A DNA stretch of 5,045 nt, taken from the NCBI GenBank assembly GCA_034436375.1, contig DAOTVS010000216.1:1-5045 (forward strand), in the 5' to 3' direction. The position numbers and the translations under genes are program-made. Below are positions 1 to 4,922 of the stretch, piece by piece (positions within the stretch are counted from its first letter, which is position 1; every line of letters starts with the position of its first letter). The notes under the pieces were generated by a model. The model was not told the origin of the DNA. It did no database searches and saw only the letters and a list, made by a program, of their open reading frames with translations. This DNA is from DAOTVS01 sp034436375 (GTDB lineage Bacteria; Chloroflexota; Anaerolineae; SpSt-313).

Positions 1-334
1 GCCGCGCGCTGCCACCAAGCAGCTCGCACACCCCCTTGCCCAGGAGCTTGCCGCGCAGGTCCCACAGGGCCGTATCCAACCCGGCCAGGGCCCGACGGAC
101 GTACGAGCCGGGGAACTTGTACTCGGCCTCCACAATGCGCTCCGCCAGGCCGTCCGTGTCCGCAGCGTCGGCGCCCAATGCGTGGGGCGCCACCTGCCGG
201 TGCAGCACCAGCGCCGAAATGTCGGCGTTGAAGGGGGCCATCTGCCCCCAGCCCTCGGCGCCGTCGTCGGTCGTGACGCGCACCAGGCCCAGGTTCCGCC
301 CTTGCGTAAAGCTCTCGATCCGCCGGATGATCAT
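1..334 (-). CDS. Mandelate racemase/muconate lactonizing enzyme family protein (N-terminal part, runs off the window)
   Basis: This is the first 111 residues of an enolase-superfamily enzyme; the gene continues beyond the left edge. The protein begins MIIRRIESFT, a typical first beta-strand of the capping domain. Residues 85-101 read GLDTALWDLRGKLLGKG, followed by CELLGG, which is the hallmark end of the MR/MLE N-terminal domain. Family members are Mg-dependent and abstract the proton alpha to a carboxylate, acting as sugar-acid dehydratases, racemases or cycloisomerases. The catalytic Lys/His and metal ligands lie in the C-terminal barrel, outside the window, so substrate and reaction cannot be read. 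The ATG at 334-332 is preceded by AAGGAGA at 348-342, seven bases away. It follows the aldo/keto reductase gene by 47 bp on the same strand, so the two are probably co-transcribed. A sugar-acid dehydratase role is an inference from that neighbour. Family assignment is firm. Confidence 0.9.
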   Translation of the reverse strand, partial: MIIRRIESFTQGRNLGLVRVTTDDGAEGWGQMAPFNADISALVLHRQVAPHALGADAADTDGLAERIVEAEYKFPGSYVRRALAGLDTALWDLRGKLLGKGVCELLGGSAR

Positions 335-355
335 GACCTCATCTCCTTGGCTGTG

Positions 356-380
356 GCCGTGCGTGCGGGCCGCGCACGGC
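356..380 (-). repeat. Intercistronic inverted repeat
   Basis: GCCGTGCG at 356-363 is the exact reverse complement of CGCACGGC at 373-380, with a 9-base loop. It sits between the stop of the aldo/keto reductase gene and the Shine-Dalgarno sequence of the next gene. No T-run follows on the minus strand, so it is not a standard terminator. It could protect the upstream mRNA end or partially reduce read-through. GC-rich sequence makes such an arm fairly easy to find by chance. Confidence 0.35.
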
Positions 381-381
381 G

Positions 382-1242
382 TCAATGGCCGGTGTACTTG
401 GCGTGGAGGGCTGCGATATCGATGCGGCCGCCCAGGTCGCCCGCGATGGCCACATTGCGCTCGACCTCGCCCGGCGTGCGCATGCCCACCAGGGCCACGT
501 CGACCAGGGGGTTCGAGAGTACAAACTGGAGCAGCGCCGCGGAATAGTCGAAAGTATCATTGGGGTTGGCCAGGCGCACCCACTTTTGGAAGATGCCCGA
601 GGTGAGCGTGCGCATGGTCACCGTGCCCATGCCCTGGCGCTCGGCCTCGTACAGGGCGCCAAAAGGGCGCGTCGGCTCGGCCGGGTGCTGGAAGAGCAGG
701 TTGTAGCAGATCTGCATCACGTCAAAGCGGCCGGAAGCGATAAAGCGGTAGACGGCCGGGTTCTGGTCCTCGCTGGTAAAGCCGATAAAGCGGCACAGCC
801 CCTCGCTGCGCAGGCCCTCCAGCGCCTCCAGCATGCCCCCGGGCGCCAGGATGCGCTCCGCCAGCTCGGGCGGGTAGCTGCCGCCATGGATCTGGATCAG
901 GTCGATGCAGTCGCAGCCCAGCCGCTGTAGCGAGGCCTCCACCACGGCGCGCGGCTCCCGCTCTGCATCGAGGGGCACCTTGGTGGCGAGGAAGATCTCC
1001 CCCCGGTACCGGCGCAGTGCCTCGCCGAAGATGCGCTCACTTGCGCCGTCGCCGTAGGAGGCGGCCGTGTCGAAATAGGTGACGCCCAGCTCCACGGCCC
1101 GCTGAATGGCCTCGATCACCGGCCGCCGCTGCAGCCCTTCGGGGTCATAGGCGCCGAGATAGTTGCGCAGCCCGGCCGGCGCCCCGCCAAAGCCGAGCCG
1201 GCTGACCTTGACCCCCGTCCTGCCCAATGGCGTGTATTCCAT
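382..1242 (-). CDS. Aldo/keto reductase (NAD(P)-dependent oxidoreductase)
   Basis: The 286-residue product is a soluble (beta/alpha)8-barrel oxidoreductase that interconverts a carbonyl and an alcohol with NAD(P)H. It opens with MEYTPLGRTGVKVSRLGFGG, the usual beta-hairpin and first strand of sugar-active aldo/keto reductases. The catalytic tetrad is complete: D58 in YFDTAASYG, Y63 in the same motif, K88 in LATKV and H119 in LIQIHGG. Near the C-terminus, VGMRTPGEVERN (252-263) matches the cofactor-binding segment that precedes the final helices. Length is a little short of the usual 300-340 because loops are compact. The ATG at 1242-1240 has a GGGGGAGA Shine-Dalgarno about 8 bases upstream and a sigma70-like promoter behind it. 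It is first in a probable two-gene operon with the enolase-superfamily gene, and diverges from the TIM-barrel isomerase gene, which suggests aldose or sugar-lactone metabolism. The exact substrate cannot be read. Confidence 0.94.
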   Translation of the reverse strand: MEYTPLGRTGVKVSRLGFGGAPAGLRNYLGAYDPEGLQRRPVIEAIQRAVELGVTYFDTAASYGDGASERIFGEALRRYRGEIFLATKVPLDAEREPRAVVEASLQRLGCDCIDLIQIHGGSYPPELAERILAPGGMLEALEGLRSEGLCRFIGFTSEDQNPAVYRFIASGRFDVMQICYNLLFQHPAEPTRPFGALYEAERQGMGTVTMRTLTSGIFQKWVRLANPNDTFDYSAALLQFVLSNPLVDVALVGMRTPGEVERNVAIAGDLGGRIDIAALHAKYTGH

Positions 1243-1260
1243 GGCTGTTCTCCCCCAGGC

Positions 1261-1268
1261 GGATATCC
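1261..1268. promoter_or_regulatory. Palindrome GGATATCC at the aldo/keto reductase transcription start
   Basis: This perfect 8-bp palindrome (AGGGATATCC on the minus strand) lies 3-10 bases downstream of the minus-strand -10 box, so it should straddle the transcription start. A repressor there would block initiation. It shares the GGGAT...ATCC half-sites with the palindrome inside the divergent plus-strand promoter. No regulator gene is visible in the window, and an 8-bp palindrome alone is weak evidence. Confidence 0.3.
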
Positions 1269-1271
1269 CTC

Positions 1272-1300
1272 ATTATAGCCGGGCAGGCCCAGCATGAAAA
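1272..1300 (-). promoter_or_regulatory. Sigma70-type promoter for the aldo/keto reductase operon
   Basis: On the minus strand a perfect TATAAT occupies 1277-1272. TTTTCA (4 of 6 matches to TTGACA) lies at 1300-1295 with a 17-bp spacer. Transcription would begin near 1265, giving a 5' leader of roughly 22 bases that includes the GGGGGAGA ribosome site. Spacing and placement are right for the start codon at 1242. Confidence 0.65.
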
Positions 1301-1317
1301 GATCGCTTTCTTAACCC

Positions 1318-1335
1318 GTTTCGTGCAGGCCTGCA
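1318..1335. repeat. Palindrome TGCAGGCCTGCA with a GTTTCG flank
   Basis: TGCAGGCCTGCA at 1324-1335 is a perfect 12-bp palindrome centred about 65 bp upstream of the predicted aldo/keto reductase start, a position where activators often bind. It overlaps GTTTCGTGCAGG (1318-1329), which resembles GTTTCGTACAGG at 4631-4642 upstream of the esterase gene (11 of 12 identical). A binding-site role is inference. Confidence 0.3.
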
Positions 1336-1379
1336 GCAACCGGGCTTCTTGCTGCGCGCTACCCCGGTGCGGACCTTTA

Positions 1380-1440
1380 TCGAGGGGGAGTGAATGGTCT
1401 GGCCGGGCGGGCCGTGTTGCCCGGCTGTCTAGGCCCTCGA
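1380..1440. repeat. Nested inverted repeats in the divergent control region
   Basis: An outer 7-bp pair, TCGAGGG (1380-1386) and CCCTCGA (1434-1440), encloses an inner 7-bp pair, GCCGGGC (1402-1408) and GCCCGGC (1419-1425), with a 10-base loop. Both are perfect. The element lies upstream of the plus-strand promoter and is not expected in either predicted transcript. It is therefore more likely a DNA-level feature than a leader RNA, unless a further upstream promoter exists. Nothing coding was recognised in 1243-1523. Confidence 0.4.
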
Positions 1441-1443
1441 CTC

Positions 1444-1471
1444 TTGTGGGATGTATCCCCTGTAGTATAAT
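1444..1471 (+). promoter_or_regulatory. Sigma70-type promoter for the isomerase/epimerase gene
   Basis: A perfect TATAAT lies at 1466-1471. TTGTGG at 1444-1449 is a poor -35 (TTG conserved) with a 16-bp spacer. Transcription would begin near 1478, giving a leader of about 46 bases with the GGAGG ribosome site. The weak -35 together with the palindrome in the spacer suggests regulated rather than constitutive expression, as an inference. Confidence 0.62.
1448..1459. promoter_or_regulatory. Candidate operator GGGATGTATCCC inside the promoter spacer
   Basis: GGGAT at 1448-1452 and ATCCC at 1455-1459 form a perfect inverted repeat with a 2-base centre, lying between the -35 and -10 boxes of the plus-strand promoter. 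A protein bound there would compete with RNA polymerase. It resembles the AGGGATATCC palindrome at the divergent aldo/keto reductase start, so a single regulator could act on both sides. Confidence 0.4.
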
Positions 1472-1513
1472 CCTGACCAATGGTTGTTTCCGCCGGTTAC
1501 CCTTTGCCACCCT

Positions 1514-1518
1514 GGAGG
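1514..1518 (+). promoter_or_regulatory. Ribosome binding site fixing the isomerase/epimerase start
   Basis: GGAGG lies 5 bases before ATG 1524-1526. It decides the start: the same frame is open back to 1227, but that extension carries the promoter, its inverted repeats and no family-like sequence. Confidence 0.8.
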
Positions 1519-1523
1519 CACGG

Positions 1524-2366
1524 ATGAAAATCGGCTGCAATGCGCTCTACCCCTACGGCCCGCTGACCGGGGAATCCCTTTTCACCTTGGAGGCGACGAA
1601 AGAGGCGCTCCGCCAGCTGAAAGAAGTGGGCTATGACAGCGTAGAGTACTCCCACGCCGCCCGCTTCAATCTGGGCGAGGCGCAGGCGCTGCGTGAACAT
1701 GCAGCGGCGCTGGGCATCGCGCCCTGGTCCATCCATGCGGGCGGCGCGGATGGCTTTGGCCTGGGCGATACGGTCGAGCAGGCGCAGGCCAGCCTGATCC
1801 ACTGCACGGAGGTCTGCGCGGCGATGGGGGCGCGGGTGATGGTGGTACACACCGTCCACTGCGGCCCCCTGCGTCAGCCGGATGAGCATACGGTCGAGTG
1901 GCGCCTGGATCAGGACCGGCGCATCCTGGAGCCCGTCTGCACGCGGGCGCAGGACCTGGGCATCGACCTCGGGTTGGAGAACGGGGCCACGCTGGTGGAT
2001 ATGGAGTACCTCCTGCAGCTGCGCGAGCTGCTGGGCGGGCCGCACGTCGGCTTTTGCATCGATACCGGGCACGCTAACCTCGGCGACCTGGGCGCGGCGC
2101 GGGCCATCGACCTGGCGGGGAAGTGGCTCTACACGACCCACCTGCAGGATAACCACGGCCAGCGCGACGATCACCTGCCGCCCGGCCGGGGCGCCATCGA
2201 CTGGGCCGCCGTTTTCCAGGCCATGCGGCGAACCGGCTATGCGCGCCCGCTCATGATCGAGCTGACCGATGGCCCCAAGGATCGCCCCTACGATCCCGAT
2301 GCGGACTTGCGGCAGGGATTGCAGAGCGTCGCACGCTTCGCCGCGGAGCACCTGGCGGCCCATTGA
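1524..2366 (+). CDS. Sugar phosphate isomerase/epimerase family protein (xylose isomerase-like TIM barrel)
   Basis: The 280-residue product is a soluble single-domain TIM barrel of the AP endonuclease 2/xylose isomerase-like group, whose members are metal-dependent isomerases, epimerases or dehydratases of sugars and inositols. The metal and substrate residues appear in the usual order: E41 in SVEYSHAAR, H71 in SIHAGG, H109 in VVHTVH, E152 in LGLENG, D180 and H183 in IDTGHAN, H206 in TTHLQDNHG, H217 in DDHLPPGRGAIDW and E246 in MIELTDG. The HLQDN...D.HLPPG.G.IDW stretch is the strongest family signature. Length is typical (about 260-290). The start MKIGCNALYP gives the expected first beta-strand and has a good ribosome site. 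The gene is divergent from the aldo/keto reductase and convergent with the esterase. Substrate specificity cannot be read; a sugar or sugar-acid role fits its neighbours. A DNA-repair endonuclease is unlikely given the length and context. Confidence 0.92.
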   Translation: MKIGCNALYPYGPLTGESLFTLEATKEALRQLKEVGYDSVEYSHAARFNLGEAQALREHAAALGIAPWSIHAGGADGFGLGDTVEQAQASLIHCTEVCAAMGARVMVVHTVHCGPLRQPDEHTVEWRLDQDRRILEPVCTRAQDLGIDLGLENGATLVDMEYLLQLRELLGGPHVGFCIDTGHANLGDLGAARAIDLAGKWLYTTHLQDNHGQRDDHLPPGRGAIDWAAVFQAMRRTGYARPLMIELTDGPKDRPYDPDADLRQGLQSVARFAAEHLAAH

Positions 2367-2434
2367 CAGTTCAGGCGGCCAACCACGGTATGCCGGGCAC
2401 GCTCTGGGCCGCATCGATCAGCAAGAACAAGGCA

Positions 2435-2465
2435 ACCTCCCGGAGGTCCCGAATCTTCGGGAGGT
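2435..2465. terminator. Terminator-like hairpin between convergent genes
   Basis: ACCTCCCG (2435-2442) pairs perfectly with CGGGAGGT (2458-2465) around a 15-base loop. A competing inner stem CCCGAA/TTCGGG spans 2448-2461, and a local ACCTCC/GGAGGT pair spans 2435-2447. On the minus strand the hairpin is followed by TTGCCTTGTTCTTGC, a T-rich but interrupted tail, which best fits termination of the esterase transcript about 50 bases after its stop. On the plus strand the tail is not T-rich, so effect on the isomerase transcript is less certain. The rest of 2367-2515 shows nothing coding. Confidence 0.55.
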
Positions 2466-2515
2466 CCATTCAGTTGCGGTTACGGACAAGCTTTCGCCTT
2501 CGTGAGACCCCGCTT

Positions 2516-4609
2516 TCAGCTCAACCAGTGGGCGAAAATGTCGGCCGGGGTGTGCCACGGCTCCCGGCTGCGGAGCCCCAGGCTCTCTGCGGCGCCGGCC
2601 GTGGCATAGGCGGTGCGGATAACGGCCAGATCCTCCTCCGCTGCCGGGTTGCCGTGCGCATCCGTGGGGTTTACCAGCAGCAACGGGCGCGGCGCCAGCG
2701 CGGCGGCCAGGTCCGGCAGGTCATAGGCCGTCAGGGCAGCGGGCACCAGGGCATCAGGCGGCGTCGTGTAGGACCGGCTCATGACCACGGAGCGGTAGGA
2801 CAGAAGAGAGTCGGCGAGCGCTACCCCCCGGATGCCGGGGTCAAAGGCGGCGGCGTGCAGCAGGGCGGGGCCCAGCGCGCCGCGCGCCACGGCCAGGATG
2901 CGCTCGCCGTCCACGTCACTACGGCCCTGCAGGTAGCGCAGCAGGCGCACGATATCACCGGCGTGCACCCCCACGACACTGCGCCCGATCAGCCCGGCGG
3001 CATAGGCCGTCAGCCAGCGGGCGTGCCCCGAGAGGCCGTCATTCGCCTCGCTCAGCTCGCCGGTCCCCGGCAGGTCGGCCGCAAGCACGGCATACCCCTG
3101 CCGGGCGAGCCACTCCATCTCGCCGCCCGGGGCCGCCGCGGCCGCTTTGCCCTGCGGGTGCAGGTAGAGGAGCGCCGGGTGCGGGGCCCGGCCTTCCGGC
3201 ACGAGGAGCAGGGAGGGCAGCCGGTATTCCCCTTCCCCGGCGAGCAGGTACTTTTCCAGGGCATAGCCCTCGCGCCGGTAGCGGCCGGCAAAGACGGCCT
3301 CGCCCGGCCCCTGCGGCGCCGCATAGCCAGAGAGCCGCCGCGCCGCCTCGATCGCCTGCGGCCGGTGCCGGGCGGGGTCCTGCCGCGCGGCGCCGAGCAC
3401 CTGCATCAGCGCCCCCGCCTCGCGGCGGTTGAGGGTAAAGGCCGTCTCGCCCCCCAGCGCGGTCGCGACCTGCCCCGTGGCCGTGACCTGCAACTCTTCC
3501 TGTGTGAGGAACTCGACCGCCTCGTCCTGTGGATTGCCGGGCAGAGCCAGGAACTCCTGGAAGAAAGCATAGAGGGCGCTCCGGTTGGCGGCGGTTGAGG
3601 CGTGCGCGGCGTCATCCTCGGCCAGGCGCAGGTTGCCCTCAGCGCCGAAGGCGCGGTAGGCGCGCTGCAGCTCGGCCAGCGTCTCATAGGCGCCCTGGAT
3701 GTTGAACATGTCGCGGCTCGTGGCCACGAGCAGCGCCGGCCGGGGCGCCCGCACGGCCAGCAGGTCGGCTTGCTCGAGGCCGGCGGCAATGGCGCAGGGA
3801 AAATTCTGCTCGGCGTCCTGCGGTCCGATCGATTCCAAGAGGCGCCGAAAGCTGGTGATATAGTTCTCCGAGGCCATTGCCAGCACACGCTCGTCAAAGG
3901 CCCCCAGGTAGGCTGCCTGGGTGCCACCGCCGGAACGGCCGCAGCAGCCGATGCGCCCAGGGTCGACCTCAGCCCGGGAGACGAGATAGTCGAGCGCACG
4001 CACCGCATCCCAGATAAAGTAACGCGCCAGGCAGCTGCCGGCCAGGAAGCACTGCGTGCCCACGTGCGAGTGCTCCTCGGTCAGCCCCATAACCGCCCGG
4101 CCGCTCTCCGGGTCCAGGTACTGCCGCCGCTCGCCCTGGCCCAGCGGGTCAAAGGCGAGCACGACAAAGCCCTTGCGCACCAGGTTGAGGATGGTGAATT
4201 GATAGGAGGCGTAACGGAAGCCACCCTCGCTGTGCCCGGAGAGGTAGAGAATGCCGGGCGCCCGCCCCTTGAGCCGCGCGGGCACAAAGAGCGCGGCCGT
4301 GACGTATAAAGCCGGCTGCGACACGAAGATGAGCTTCTCCAGCCGGTAGCGGTCCTTGGGCACAACCTGCACCACCCGCGGCTGCAGGGGCGTCCGCTCT
4401 GGGAAGGGGCCCACCAGATCGAGGAGCGTCTGGCGCAGCGCCTGCTGCCGGCTGCACCAGTCCTCCGCGGTGCGCAGGGACGCCACCCGGGCCGCCCGCT
4501 CTCGCAGATGCGCATAGGCCTCGTGCGCCAGGTGCCGGTAGAGCGGGTGCGGCCCGCCGGTATGCTCGAGCCAGTTGGAGAGGATCGACAGCTCTTCAGA
4601 TTCCATCAT
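2516..4609 (-). CDS. Two-domain alpha/beta hydrolase, acetyl xylan esterase-like
   Basis: The 697-residue product has no signal peptide or membrane segment and contains two alpha/beta hydrolase units. The first (about 90-355) is intact: LYLSGHSEGG (121-130), the strand GFVVLAFDPLGQGE, the nucleophile elbow GRSGGG with S226, the conserved block IGPQDAEQNFP, acid D300 in TSRD and H336 in DDAAHAS. These motifs match AXE1-like esterases and related hydrolases. The second (about 440-697) repeats the same order: LYLHPQGK, GYAVLAADLPGTGE, YDLPDLAAALAPRPLLL, D650 and H686. Its elbow is ARGALG, with G577 where the serine should be, so it is probably not catalytic. Start choice: ATG 4609-4607 has GAGG (4619-4616) six bases upstream; ATG 4621 has no visible ribosome site, and ATG 4606 is also possible. 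Ester hydrolysis is likely; a carbohydrate acetyl ester is a guess. The gene is monocistronic as far as seen. Confidence 0.9.
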   Translation of the reverse strand: MMESEELSILSNWLEHTGGPHPLYRHLAHEAYAHLRERAARVASLRTAEDWCSRQQALRQTLLDLVGPFPERTPLQPRVVQVVPKDRYRLEKLIFVSQPALYVTAALFVPARLKGRAPGILYLSGHSEGGFRYASYQFTILNLVRKGFVVLAFDPLGQGERRQYLDPESGRAVMGLTEEHSHVGTQCFLAGSCLARYFIWDAVRALDYLVSRAEVDPGRIGCCGRSGGGTQAAYLGAFDERVLAMASENYITSFRRLLESIGPQDAEQNFPCAIAAGLEQADLLAVRAPRPALLVATSRDMFNIQGAYETLAELQRAYRAFGAEGNLRLAEDDAAHASTAANRSALYAFFQEFLALPGNPQDEAVEFLTQEELQVTATGQVATALGGETAFTLNRREAGALMQVLGAARQDPARHRPQAIEAARRLSGYAAPQGPGEAVFAGRYRREGYALEKYLLAGEGEYRLPSLLLVPEGRAPHPALLYLHPQGKAAAAAPGGEMEWLARQGYAVLAADLPGTGELSEANDGLSGHARWLTAYAAGLIGRSVVGVHAGDIVRLLRYLQGRSDVDGERILAVARGALGPALLHAAAFDPGIRGVALADSLLSYRSVVMSRSYTTPPDALVPAALTAYDLPDLAAALAPRPLLLVNPTDAHGNPAAEEDLAVIRTAYATAGAAESLGLRSREPWHTPADIFAHWLS

Positions 4610-4615
4610 GGCTGG

Positions 4616-4619
4616 CCTC
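4616..4619 (-). promoter_or_regulatory. Short ribosome binding site favouring the internal esterase start
   Basis: GAGG on the minus strand lies 6 bases before ATG 4609 and 9 before ATG 4606. It overlaps the in-frame ATG at 4621-4619, which itself has nothing like a Shine-Dalgarno in the preceding 12 bases. This favours 4609 over 4621, but does not exclude either. Confidence 0.5.
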
Positions 4620-4630
4620 ATAGTCTATGT

Positions 4631-4673
4631 GTTTCGTACAGGTCCTCACTTGCCTGTAATGCGAGTACGAAAC
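4631..4673. promoter_or_regulatory. Spaced dyad GTTTCGTAC...GTACGAAAC upstream of the esterase gene
   Basis: GTTTCGTAC (4631-4639) and GTACGAAAC (4665-4673) are perfect 9-base inverted arms separated by 25 bases. Inside them TACAGG (4637-4642) and CCTGTA (4653-4658) form a second, overlapping 6-bp pair. The dyad sits 22-64 bases upstream of the esterase start codon. It could be an operator for a regulator binding two half-sites, or a hairpin in the 5' leader. The sequence does not tell which. Confidence 0.45.
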
Positions 4674-4802
4674 CAGGTTGGGAAACGATGGTCATCAGAG
4701 AGCCGCCGCCAGATGCAACTTGGCGCGCGGATGCCGGCCCACGCCTACAGCCAGCGGAATGCTCTTTCCATTCATTCAGAGCCAGCACCACTTGACAAAC
4801 CA

Positions 4803-4814
4803 ACACATCTGTGT
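4803..4814. repeat. Palindrome ACACATCTGTGT
   Basis: ACACA (4803-4807) and TGTGT (4810-4814) form a perfect inverted repeat with a 2-base centre. It directly abuts the larger paired-arm element and lies just after a consensus -35-like TTGACA at 4792-4797 on the plus strand. It may be a protein site or a further stem of the same element. Confidence 0.3.
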
Positions 4815-4886
4815 AGTGAGTGATGGCCTCCATTCGTCTTTGTGTGACGAAGGGGGACGAATGGCTAAAGCCATCACTGCGACACT
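4815..4886. repeat. Long nested inverted-repeat (paired-arm) element
   Basis: Two perfect 9-bp helices stack across this stretch. AGTGATGGC (4819-4827) pairs with GCCATCACT (4870-4878). CCATTCGTC (4830-4838) pairs with GACGAATGG (4856-4864). They are separated by a 2-by-5 internal loop. AGTG (4815-4818) and CACT (4883-4886) add an outer 4-bp pair after a bulge. Alternative local stems also exist: TTCGTC/GACGAA at 4833-4851 and ATGGC-TAAA-GCCAT at 4861-4874. It lies about 36 bases after the dipeptidase stop on that gene's strand, so it may stop or stabilise that transcript, though no clean T-run follows. A small non-coding repeat or a structured RNA are alternatives. I do not recognise it as a known RNA family. 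Confidence 0.6.
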
Positions 4887-4922
4887 GACCGAAAGCATAG
4901 GGCCCATTACACTGCAAAAGCT

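Larger units (their letters stand above)
4622..4922. other. Intergenic region, less GC-rich, no gene recognised
   Basis: About 300 bases separate the dipeptidase stop from the esterase start. The composition is visibly lower in GC than the flanking genes. Open frames crossing it have no family-like sequence and no good ribosome site. Its content is structural: a spaced dyad near the esterase start, a short palindrome at 4803-4814 and a large paired-arm element at 4815-4886. No convincing minus-strand sigma70 promoter for the esterase was found, although one must lie here if the gene is not read through from the dipeptidase. Confidence 0.6.

Noticed and set aside
1227..1523. N-terminal extension of the isomerase/epimerase frame
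   Set aside because: The extension overlaps the start of the aldo/keto reductase gene and both promoters, shows no family-like sequence, and a good GGAGG sits just before the internal ATG at 1524.
1497..2414. Minus-strand 305-codon frame opposite the isomerase/epimerase gene
   Set aside because: It is the antisense shadow of a strongly conserved TIM barrel and has no conserved motif of its own.
2363..3598. Long plus-strand open frame (411 codons) opposite the esterase gene
   Set aside because: It lies antisense to a well-conserved hydrolase, has low-complexity Arg/Gly/Gln-rich sequence with no domain, and no ribosome site. It is a by-product of high-GC codon use.
4628..4660. Minus-strand -10-like TAGACT and ATTACA boxes as an esterase promoter
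   Set aside because: The matches are poor, no -35 is correctly spaced, and TAGACT abuts the start codon region.
4846..4864. Resemblance to a guanidine-II (mini-ykkC) riboswitch because of repeated GACGA
   Set aside because: That class needs two small hairpins with ACGR in their terminal loops. Here the GACGAA copies lie in stem arms, and there is no downstream gene on the plus strand.
4803..4886. CRISPR repeats or insertion-sequence ends
   Set aside because: There is no regular repeat-spacer series, no transposase and no clear target-site duplication; the repeats are inverted within one small element.
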